Source: Brachypodium distachyon (lineage: Eukaryota; Streptophyta; Magnoliopsida; Poales; Poaceae). From it: 64,000 nt of DNA. The notes beneath the pieces were generated by a model that saw only the letters and a program-made list of their open reading frames with translations, had not been told where the DNA came from and did not search any database. The position numbers were made by a program, and so were the translations under genes. Positions 45,391-54,895 of this stretch are shown here, in pieces (the stretch's first letter is position 1; each line of letters starts with the position of its first letter). The stretch spans positions 13,064,624-13,128,623 of the forward strand of contig NC_016134.3 of NCBI RefSeq assembly GCF_000005505.3, given 5' to 3'.

Positions 45391-45763
45391 GTTTAATACT
45401 TATGGTTACATAAATTCTATTTAAACGGGGTTACTAAATTAATTTCTTCATGCTTTTGAAATTAAAAAAACTGACAGAAGCTTTTGATCATTCGATATAG
45501 AAACTGAGAAACTTCATAGTTCTCAACATATAGTCGTTTACAAGTTCTGCTAATTTGGAGCAAGATTTTACAAATCCAAAGGCAACATATATACAGTATC
45601 TTTACTGGAATCTATTAGACTGTCATTTATTGTTGCAACTGCTTTCCATACTGCTATACTCAAATGTAAGCACATGACTGTTGCGTGTTCGCAGTGTAGA
45701 GCATGCGAAGACGGTGAGCCGATGCATCACAGGAGTGCTTGCGGTTGGATTTGTTGTCATGTA

Positions 45764-46201
45764 CTCCCCCTGTTCCAAAATGTAGGCCGTATAACTTTTG
45801 CTGACTGTCAAAGTTTAGAGTTTCTAGACTTTGACCAACCATATACCCCCTTTTTCAACCATATACCAACAGTAACGGAGCCAGGATTGGGCCACGCCCC
45901 AGGCCAACCTCATTGAACAGTGCTAAACAGCAAGTGAACTGTAATGAACAATGGTTAAAAGTCTGAAGGGCAGCACACTCACACCCCAGGGCATGGCCTG
46001 GTGTGCCTGGGACCTGTCTCCGCCCCTGTATACCAAAGCATATCAACATACGGGGTGTCAAATGAGTATCATTAAATATACTGGAATCACAGTACCTTGG
46101 TGTGACACCGTGTATGTTGATATGATTTGCTATAAACTTGGTCAAATTGTATAAACTTTGACAGACAACAATTATATGCCCTACATTTGAAATAGAGGGA
46201 G
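45764..46201. mobile_element. Stowaway MITE interrupted by a hAT MITE
   Basis: Left arm CTCCCCCTGTTCCAAAATGT with CTGTCAAAGTTTAGAG; right arm the complement of CTACATTTGAAATAGAGGGAG, with TATAAACTTTGACAGACA further inward. TA precedes the left end. The middle is split by the hAT element at 45870-46028. Confidence 0.75.
45870..46028. mobile_element. hAT-type MITE, 159 bp
   Basis: Starts CAGTAACGGAGCCAGG and ends TCTCCGCCCCTG, imperfect inverted ends of the CAGTGGCGGAGC family. It is flanked by an exact 8-bp duplication TATACCAA (45862-45869 and 46029-46036), the target-site length of hAT elements. Confidence 0.85.
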
Positions 46202-46444
46202 CATGTATGTGATTTCCTTTCCGAATGTGGGGTCACATTGTCATATTGTCATACAAAAGAGCACCAACATATCTGCCCTGAATTCCACAATACGGAGGAC
46301 AAGTTTTCTGTCCAAACTCCAAATCTGACTGATAGAAGTATGAGGTTTCCGGAGAAACTAAAGATAATGAAACAGATAAGATGCCCACACAGTTTGCATG
46401 TATTGTCTAAGGTAAGCTAAGTGTGGAGCAAATTAGTACTCTAG

Positions 46445-46873
46445 CTAGCACCTCTTGCTGCGGGATGGGCCGAACCCGTCGTAATATATGTATGGTTCAT
46501 ATGCGTCGACGGCCTTTCTTTTACTTGCAAGCTTCGAGCTCATGGAGGGATTGTATCCTGCTGGTGGAGCCGGTGGCGCCGCCAAACACTTTTGTTTGGC
46601 ATGGTAGGAGCAGAGCGAATTGGGGTTGCTCACTATCCGCTTGTAGAACCACCTCCTGCCATCACTCTTCTTGCACCTCCAGATAACTTGTTCCGCTCCT
46701 CCTGCAGCCACGCCCTTTTCCTCCTCACTCTCAAGCATTACCTTTTTCTTTGGCTCACTCTCGGTAGCCTTGTTCTCGACAACATTACATTGTCCTATGC
46801 TGGTTGGAACGAGACGGCCAACCGGGACGTCGATGCCAGCATAGTACGTTCTGTTGACGAAGTCCACATCCTG
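46445..46873 (-). CDS. WRC-like domain protein, 3' exon (partial)
   Basis: Minus-strand exon with a good acceptor (TTGGTCGCTCAG before 46873), open to a TAG at 46447-46445, about 142 residues. It reads DVDFVNRTYYAGIDVPVGRL, an acidic/Lys-rich linker, then VIWRCKKSDGRRWFYKRIV and NPNSLCSYHAKQK, ending SRSKRC. This resembles the WRC domain (Cys3-His zinc site with basic residues) of plant DNA-binding proteins, but the second Cys of the WRC core is Tyr/Phe here (WFYK), so zinc binding may be impaired. A basic stretch (KLASKRKA) may be a nuclear signal. The upstream exon(s) were not identified; the open frame beyond 46873 is intron. It could be a real gene or a remnant. Confidence 0.5.
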   Translation of the reverse strand, partial: QDVDFVNRTYYAGIDVPVGRLVPTSIGQCNVVENKATESEPKKKVMLESEEEKGVAAGGAEQVIWRCKKSDGRRWFYKRIVSNPNSLCSYHAKQKCLAAPPAPPAGYNPSMSSKLASKRKAVDAYEPYIYYDGFGPSRSKRC

Positions 46874-47017
46874 AGCGACCAAGATAAGAAAAAGAAGACA
46901 TGGGTTAATTAAAACAACATGCGTGGATCGATATCTAGGGTCGAACCCTGACATACTGACTGCTGGCCACAACCTACATCCTAGAAAAAGAATCAAGATC
47001 TGCACATGATTTTCCAC

Positions 47018-47811
47018 ATGAAAAGGTAATTCATTTTTGTTGATCCGTTCAAATAATTTATGATGTCACACTCTGTTGTTCCTAGCTGGATTTCATATCA
47101 TGTTCAGTATAAATTTTTGGATGGGGCCTAGTGGATAGTATTGGTTGGTCAATGTTCCGAAATCACAGCAACCACATGTATACAAAATCAGCCCACTATA
47201 CACTGTTGTCAATAGTCAGACAGATTCATAATTTCATAAGTATATTTCTACAACTCCACATGCAGTGATTTAAGTGCTTTACCATTATCTCATTTTAGTT
47301 AATAACTAGAACTACCATCTACTTGAAAATATGTTTTGCCATACACACATTTAAAAACCTGAAGTAAGGTTTTACTGCTCGACTTAGTGGTAAAACCCAG
47401 AACAGATATTTTTATATCAGCGTAGTTTTCCCTCATGTAAATTAGGAACTCCTCCAAAACTCTGGAGTAAAACCCTATAATTAGTTGGATCTGAACTGCA
47501 CATTGGCACAACATGGCAGTAACAACAGCTAGCTACCAAAAGGGGATTTGAACCAATTCCACAAAGGAGGTTGCATCCAAAACACATCTTAAACTTGTGA
47601 AACCATATGAGAATAGAGAAAGAAACTGATCAAACAAATCCACATACTATCCACTTCAGATTTCGTCCCGACCTTCTATTCATCTGCCCCTACCTTCTCC
47701 TAGTCCTTCCTAACACAATTATCATGGTGATTCAAAAGGAATTCCTTTTTTTAGCGTAAAATATGGCCTCAAATTTATATCTGTGATTTATATTTTGTCT
47801 AACTACAACAG
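47018..47811. other. Non-coding stretch
   Basis: AT-rich, with no recognised exon or transposon end. The missing 5' exon of the WRC-like gene would be expected here or beyond, but I could not identify it. Confidence 0.4.
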
Positions 47812-48357
47812 AACAAGAAGCAAAAGCACCAACAAGATGCTACCTACAAAAAACAGGACCAAGTGAGTCAAAATAAGATCTCGAGCCAAGCGACGTCAAA
47901 GAAGAGTCGTCCTTCTATGATTGTGGTACAGATTAATTTATGAAAACTGCTGTTACTTTTTTTGTTCGTAGATAAAGTAATGTTTCCCTAATGATCTGTT
48001 AAAGGACAATACAGGTTGGCACCACAGTCATGCTCACCTCTATTAACAAAGTGAATCTAGCATTTGCTACTCTCTTGAGTTTTGATCCAGATGCACAAGT
48101 TGGTGGTATTAGGTTAGGAAACCAATTCTGGAAAGCGCGTGTTACTTACCCTCTTGAAGAACAAGAGGAGCTCATAAGACCATGGGGGCAGTACAAGACA
48201 ATTGGTGATGCCAAAGGGAAATATATTGCTTGGCATTCAGTTGTTGTACGTTAAATTTTTTGCTTGAATCAAATTCACTGATTCTTATATATTATAATTC
48301 ATATTTATGCGCTTGCAATATATTGTTATCCGTGCAGGTTGAAAAGGTCAATGGTTG
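47812..48357 (+). pseudogene. CACTA-associated (TNP1/DUF8039-like) gene, 3' exons
   Basis: Three exons fit together in frame: 47812-47925, 48015-48245 and 48337-48357 (ending VEKVNG and a stop), each with GT-AG borders. The first is Lys/Gln/Ser-rich. The second reads VGTTVMLTSINKVNLAFATL, then LSFDPDAQVGGIRLGNQFW and EELIRPWGQYKTIGDAKGKY followed by IAWHSVVV. The pattern DP..-VGG..LG...-....RP...-...A.G..IAW is like the C-terminal domain of plant CACTA TNP1-type proteins (from memory). CACTA-like subterminal repeats follow at 48.66-48.93 kb. The 5' part was not found, so this is probably the tail of a decayed transposon gene, though no lesion lies within these exons. Confidence 0.5.
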
Positions 48358-48654
48358 ATGAGAGTTTAATTAGCCAAAGAAAGATGAAGCACTGAAGTTG
48401 TGAAGAATATATCGGCCTACTTAAGTTTCATAGTTTAGAACTAAAATCTCGACTATTGTTCAACTTTTCTCTTGTGTTTCATAGTGTTTACAACTAAAAT
48501 CAGCTGTGCTTGTTATATCTGGAATGATGTGAACAATTAATATGTAATTGTTTCCTTAATTCAATGCTATATATACTGATTGTTCTTTGTTTGACCACTG
48601 GCTTCTCTAGCTACCGGATAAAGATTATTTGCACATGCTGAGTGAACACAGAAC

Positions 48655-48930
48655 ATAATCTGCATGTACTTTTTTACATGTGTTGCATTTTTGTGTTTCT
48701 AGTAGGTGTAAACTCGGTCATGTTAACGTGTGTTGGTACATGCCAAAAAGAGTGTTGCTGCATTGCAACACATTTCTGTTTCTATACCTACATTCAAATT
48801 GTGTTGCAGTTGATCAACCTTAGCAACACTAGCAATAACAACACATACTATATGTGTTGAATATGTGTTGCCATAGGAGCTAGCAACACACTTCTGTGCA
48901 TATAGCAACACGTATGTGTGTTGCTATCTC
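48655..48930. repeat. CACTA-like subterminal repeat cluster
   Basis: About eleven copies of GTGTTGC or its complement GCAACAC (some one base off) in 270 bp, in both orientations. This spacing and mixture is typical of CACTA subterminal regions. The exact element end was not found. Confidence 0.65.
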
Positions 48931-50689
48931 AAACTTCCTGGACATGATCGACTACTTCCTTACCCGTTTTGAACCGCGGATGAACCCTAGCGAGCAGCGA
49001 GAAGTGAACAAAGCATCCTCATACCAAGCGAGCTTGGGACTAGATCTTATGGCACACATATGAAAGCGGATCGCAATACTGACGACGGCAGCAAGGAGAG
49101 GGGACGACCGGGGGCATAGGGTGCTGACCTTGAGATCTGAGAGGTCATGTTGGACCTCGAAGCTCGATACCGACTGGCTGGTGTTGCAGAGCAGCTCGGA
49201 GGAAGCCCCAGCTGCGAAGCTGTCGCCTCCAGCATGGGATTCGCTGCGCCAGAGATGGGGCCTCGCTGGCCGCAGCGGCGGACGTGGGGCCTGAAGCTCC
49301 AATCGGGGTGCAGGGTTGGGCGGCGAGCGCAGCGCGTCGAAGTACTCGGAACCGAGCACGCGGCTGGCGGCATCGCAGATCCGCATGGCTGGTTGAGTGG
49401 GTGATTGTACACCGCGGCATAGCGAACAGAGGGATCTGGGGGAGTTAGGGTTTGGGATTTGGTATGAGAGGAAGCACGAGAGACGCTGGATGTCTAGACG
49501 AGGAACGCAGAGATGAGTGATGTGAGCTCAGCAGTGTGGGCGCCGGATTTCTTTGTCTTGGGACAGTAATGTGACGTTATTTTTTTCCTTAAGTTCTGCT
49601 AGCTAGGGGCTCAGACGCCTCAGAAGTAAGAATTTCTCGGTCGATCACGTGAACAGTTTGATCACTTTGTTGTGTTTTTGTTCGCATATTTTTTATGTTG
49701 GTAGATGATGGCCAGGATCTCTCCCTCGTCGTCGTGGAGAGACGTACGCGAGGCCAAGCAGCCCCTCCCGCCGCGGGGCGCAATCATCGGCGGCACCGGG
49801 AGGGCGGTGAGCCACCACGAGGGCGTTACCATAAATGATCAGTACAACAATTACCTGCTGGTGCCCTAGACATTTGATTTGGTTGGTGTGCTGCTTCCTT
49901 TTTCTTCCGGTGCTCGTGACTCGTCCGTTCATAAACCCTCTTAATGCTGTATATGCGATTGTTCATGGCGTTTGAAGAAATCCGATAGGTGTGCTACAAT
50001 GTGTTGGATTTGCTTTGGAATCTGGATCAATGGCGCTTCAATAGATCAACTATGCCTCGCATCGGCACACATTGTGATTATATATGGTCGTGATTAGGTT
50101 ATACTGACGCTCTTATGGTATTAGCAATTAGGCAGGAAGAAATCTTTCTGTATTTGTGATCTCAGAAATGGATTACATATAATAGGAAACAATAGACAAT
50201 TTAAGTAAAGAGTAATGCACCTGAGAAAGGCTTATAAACCTCCTGAAAAAAGGAAGTCCTATAGAGTATGAGGAGATGCTTCTGAATGAAACAAATTCTG
50301 AAATATTAGTTCATAGTATTGTACTGCGGAGTGAGACTAGGTGTTGAAATGCTGAAGCAAGGACACAGTCCACGTCATTTATCGTTCTCAAAGCTATCAT
50401 GTAAATCCGCAGCCTTCCCTGAGACCTTGAGATTGTTTACCCACACGTTTGCATGCTTTACATGATTGCTTTTGGAAGTATGTACACTGAACAGCTAATT
50501 AAATGAATGAATATGAATTTAATAACAGATTTTTACCCACTTCCGATGATCATGGAATTGAGTCTCGAGCTGAAATGCTTCCACACACAAAAAAGGAAAA
50601 ACTGAATACATAGGCTGATGATTAGGGGCCTTTCCTTTACAGGTATGTGCACTACACACAAGACTGTACAATTTGTTAGAAAAACCTTC
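48931..50689. other. No recognised gene
   Basis: 48.95-49.55 kb is GC-rich with long overlapping frames on both strands that match nothing I know. 49705-49869 holds a 54-codon frame starting MMARISPSSSWRDVREAKQ and ending NNYLLVP; unknown, possibly chance. 49.9-50.69 kb is AT-rich. Confidence 0.4.
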
Positions 50690-50691
50690 TA

Positions 50692-50815
50692 CTCCCTCCG
50701 TCCAATGATGGATGTCTCAACTTAGACTAAATTTGAATGCATCTATACACTAAGTCACATCCAGATACATCCAAATTTTGACAAACTTGAAACATTTTTT
50801 ATTGGACAGAGGGAG
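50692..50815. mobile_element. Stowaway MITE, 124 bp, complete
   Basis: TA at both sides (50690-50691, 50816-50817). Ends CTCCCTCCGTCCAATGATGG and the complement of TTATTGGACAGAGGGAG. Internally a hairpin around ATGCATCTATACACTAAGTC. Confidence 0.9.
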
Positions 50816-50879
50816 TAATGAAGTTAAACCTAGTCTGGTGAAATACAAGATTACTTCCTATTGGTTTGTTCTCCTTTGA

Positions 50880-51092
50880 CTACATCTCCACCGGCAGGTT
50901 CACATCTGCAGTGTCCAGGCAGGAGACCACATCTTGAATGCTTGGCCTCATGCAAGGATTATGGTTGATACACTTGTAAGCAACTTCAACATTTGTTCTT
51001 CAAGCCCTCTTTCTCTCAGTGTACATCCCAAAGACCTAGTATCTCAATCTGCTTTCCCTGAGACCTCATCTCCAGTACCCATTGGACAAGTC
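50880..51092 (-). pseudogene. LRR receptor kinase 3' fragment (PSY1R-like)
   Basis: Read on the minus strand this is the last ~70 codons of a leucine-rich-repeat receptor kinase like tyrosine-sulfated glycopeptide receptor 1. LVQWVLEMRSQGKQIEIL appears first, then TLRERGLEEQMLKLL in a second frame, then KCINHNPCMRPSIQDVVSCL and DTADVNLPVEM with a stop at 50882-50880 in a third frame. The CMRPSIQDVVSCLD block is kinase subdomain XI and its tail. Two frameshifts and the absence of the rest of the kinase show it is a fragment. Nothing of the LRR or transmembrane parts was found nearby. It was probably carried here by a transposon or left from a deletion. Confidence 0.8.
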
Positions 51093-52015
51093 CCGTTGAC
51101 TTGGACAAGACCTGCAAAACTAGATCGATTATCAATGCAATAGTGCCGTAGTCGGATCCGTTTTTCTTTCGGTTTTGCTATTTTGAAGACGAAGGAGAAA
51201 TAACTATTCCTAATAAGTCAAAGCTAACAACCCTCTGATAACATACTTTTGGGGCAGTAACATGATTATTTTTCCTTCAGTTCTGCTAGCGCCTAGGGTT
51301 CAGTCGTCTTGCCTTTTTTTTATGTAGATGACGATTATGATCATTGAATGAGAAATTGCTGTTTCTAGGTCTACTATGATAGTGTGTCATAGTCGGACCT
51401 TTTTTGTTCTTTTCAGTTTAGCTGCTTTCTAAGGCGACCGAGAAATAACTATTTCTAAGTCGATGCCGATCCAACCATTGAGATCGGCGCAAGCTAGACT
51501 AACATCGAGTCATGAACTGCCAAGCTGTGCTCAAGCTAGTTCGCTACATCTAGTCATCTACAAAGCAGAAATGTTGAAACGAAACTTGCCTGGTGGCTCA
51601 CTTGCCGGCGGTGCAGTTGGTTGCGACATCGTGCGGGTGGGAAAGGTTGGGTCGGAGCTAGGAGCCACCGCTGCCGAGACGGCTGACGCGAGCTGGACGA
51701 TCTGCTGGCGCCGCCGCCGCCCTCGGGGTCGAGCTGGAGATGGCTCGAGTGCGTGTGTTAGGTCTTAGGTCTGAGCGGGTGAGCCAGAGACAGTTTGGGC
51801 CAGCTGGGCGTTTAGGCTGACAGGGCACTGTTTTGATTTTGGACGCTAAAAGAAATAGCGACGCTATATGAAATAGCATATAGCACTGTTTAGCGTGCTA
51901 ATAGCACTAACAGGGGCATAGCGCAAAATATTGCTTATACGTAGCATCGTGTCTCTGCCGCAGCGTAAATGTGGTAATTCGTGTCACAAGTTTGCTTAAA
52001 TTAGTTAAATTTATA
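51093..52015. other. No recognised gene
   Basis: Frames at 51.46-51.88 kb are Arg/Ala/Ser-rich on both strands without family resemblance. Confidence 0.45.
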
Positions 52016-52141
52016 CTCCCTCCGTCTAACAAAAGATGTCTCAAGTTTGTTAATATTTGGATGTATCTATACATGACTTAGTGTATAGATACATTCAAAA
52101 ATTTAGTCAAAATTGAGACATCCTTTGTTGGACGGAGGAAG
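52016..52141. mobile_element. Stowaway MITE, about 126 bp
   Basis: Preceded by TA. Left CTCCCTCCGTCTAACAAAAG; right the complement of TTTGTTGGACGGAGGAAG. The right TA has mutated to AA. Same family as the 50.69-kb copy. Confidence 0.85.
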
Positions 52142-53431
52142 AACAAAATTATGTTAAATAAAGTAGATTTTGTCAAAAAAATAAAATTAGGGGGTAAAAA
52201 TGAAATTAATTGTAAACGTAAAAATGTGACTTTTGACTTTAGCCTTTTACTTACACCATCATATCACAATATCAAGTCAAATGACAATTCCAATGACAAA
52301 AAGACATAAATATGAGCCAAAAACAAAAGCTATTAGTAAGCCTTGTCGCCGGAGTCGGTCTCGGAGGCGGCTGATGGCGAGCTAGGAGCTCTCTGGCTCC
52401 AGCGCGTGGTTGTCTCGGCCATCTCCATCTCTAACCGCCGCCGATCGTCAAGCACCTACTCAAGACCGATGTCAATCCCATCCCAACGGTTCCATGCAAG
52501 GGCGACGCGCTTTCACAAGGCCTCTGACCAGACGCGGTGGCGGCACTCCTTGTCAGCGGCATCGCGCCACCTAGCTCTGGCAGGAGTTCCTCGGCCACGC
52601 GGTGAGGCAGAGCGACCTCCCCGGCCTCACCCTGCCCCAATTGAGCTATTCACGTGATGAGATGAAGTTGTTCGCTGGTGTCTGGACCAACGCCTGCACC
52701 ACACCGTGAAGATCGAGGAGACGAGGACTCATGAAACGAAAAAGGACCCCGCCACCGCCGTCCACCGTACCGCGTCGGCTTCCTCTGGCAGGGGCGAGGG
52801 GATAGGAGGATCTAGGGGGCGGTGACAACTACGGTTCTGCCCGAGCTGCTCCTAACCTGCTACTACTATGTGGACTAGATGCCAAATTTCCTTTCCGGCG
52901 CGCGGTCCCAATTCTCTCACGTTAGCGGGAACACTCTTTTTTCGGGGTGCGTTTTCACAGTTGATAAACACTACGAACAGTTATGTCCACGGATCTCGAA
53001 GCTACCATCAATGGTGAAAAACACACCGGGAGGATCCGGGCCCGGTAATATCGCCGCTTTACCCATGACCTTGTTTGGTACAAGGGTAATTCAAAGGGTT
53101 TGTAAATTAACACTAGTACCTCCAAATGAACCGTTGGATAGATTTGGATTGCAAGGGATAAATCAAGAAGATAAAAACAGGCCGGCGAGTCAAGGACGGG
53201 TCGTGCATGACCAACACGGTTCAAGTGGGCAGTGGCGGATCTAGGATTTTGCGTCAGGGTGGTCCAATGTATAATTTTTTTTTCCCGATTTATACTGCAA
53301 CTAGTGATTTTTTTAACCCAAATATTACTCCCCAACAGTAAACATGCTAATATTGAATTTACCAAAAACACGATACAAATATATCATCAAGTGGAATTTG
53401 TATGTTATGTGTAGAAAATTACGACATTGTA
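52142..53431. other. No recognised gene
   Basis: A GC-rich block (52.34-52.86 kb) has long frames on both strands but no recognisable protein. CAGTGGCGGATCTAGGAT at about 53230 looks like a hAT-family left end; its right end was not found. Confidence 0.45.
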
Positions 53432-53544
53432 CTCTCTCCGATCCTAAATTGTTGTCGAAATATTACATATATCTAGACGTTTTTAAAAAATAGATACATC
53501 CATATTTGGACAAATTTGAGTCAAGAATTTAAGATCAGAGGAAG
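53432..53544. mobile_element. Stowaway MITE, 113 bp, complete
   Basis: TA on both sides (53430-53431, 53545-53546). Ends CTCTCTCCGATCCTAAATTG and the complement of AATTTAAGATCAGAGGAAG. Confidence 0.85.
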
Positions 53545-53768
53545 TACCGATTTAAAAAAAAAATCAGAGAAATGCCTAAAAACAAGTCGCTAGCTCGCCG
53601 CTCTACTCCTGCTGCAGTGCTGCTGGCTAGTCGCAGACGGCCTGTTTTCTTGCGGGGTCCGCTTGTACTAGTCATTTTGTGCACCGCGTCCAAAATAAAA
53701 GTCCTATTCGTGCACCAAGTGGATTAGTTTGGGACTTCCGGCCGGTTTGCAGGCCTTTTTGGTAACAA

Positions 53769-53776
53769 TATATAAA
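53769..53776 (+). promoter_or_regulatory. TATA box of MATH-BTB copy 5
   Basis: TATATAAA 52 bp upstream of the ATG at 53828, leaving room for a short leader. It is the clearest core promoter among the MATH-BTB copies. Confidence 0.55.
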
Positions 53777-54895
53777 AACCCTCAAGTACGGGGGCCCTAA
53801 TCCCAACCGTCGCTGCTAGCTGTGGCCATGTCCGTCTCTTCTCCGTCTTCCATCGGCACGTCGCCGCTGTCCGCCTCGGCCATCGTCGCCCACGCCGTTT
53901 CTGGGTCGCATGTCCTCAAGATCGACGGCTACTCCTGCACCAAGGGCCTCGGGCACGGCAAATCCATCAAATCCGAGAAGTTTACTGTCGGAGGCCATCG
54001 CTGGTGTCTGCATTACTATCCCGACGGCGAAAATTCAGAATCTGCCGATTGGATATCCATCTTTCTGAATCTCGATCACGGCGGCGCCAATGAAGTCACG
54101 GCACGATTCGGGTTCAGTTTACTTGACCGATATATGCAACCAGTGCCGTTGTACAGCAAGTCGAGCAAAGAGATCGACGCCTTCTCCAGTAAAGAATCAT
54201 CGTGGGGCTTCGTTAAATTCATCAAGAAGAAGGACTTGGAGGAATCATCTTATATACCTCAGGGATGATGTTCTCAACATTAGAAGAACCGGTCTCTTTC
54301 TCAGGCGCTCATCAATTATAACTGGATTCATGATTTGAAGGGCGTTCTCGATCAGTGCGGCGGCCTTACATCAATTCGTGGATTTATTCCATTTCGTCTC
54401 CTTCATCAGACTCTATCCTACCTTGCCGGACAGTATTATCTGGAAGCTAACAAGTTCAGGCGTCTATTCTGCTAGCTTGGCTTATCAGGCTCAATTCCAT
54501 GGCCTTGTCAAGGTTCACCTTGCGAAACTCATTTGGAATTGTCGTGCTCCTGCCAAATGCAAATTTTTTGGTTGGCTGCTGGCGCATGAACGGGTCCCGA
54601 CAGCTGATGTTCTCATGTTGAGAGGGATCGACTGTGATAAATGGTGCTCTCACTGCCCATCTATGCCTGAGGATGTTGTGCACCTGTTCATTGACTGTTC
54701 TTTCGCCCGGCAGGTTTGGTGCCTCGTTGGGAACCGCTTCAATCTTCCCCCTCTCCGGCCTCCTAGTTGGAACGACACTTCCTCAGTCATCTCTTGGTGG
54801 TCTGATAGGATGAATGCCATCTCCATCGGCAAAACCAAAGCGGAAATCAAAGGGGCTACCTCTTTGTTCCTTCTTACACTATGGGCTATCTGGAA

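Noticed and set aside
48952..49420. Long minus-strand frames near 49.2 kb
   Set aside because: Three overlapping frames are equally open and none resembles a known protein.
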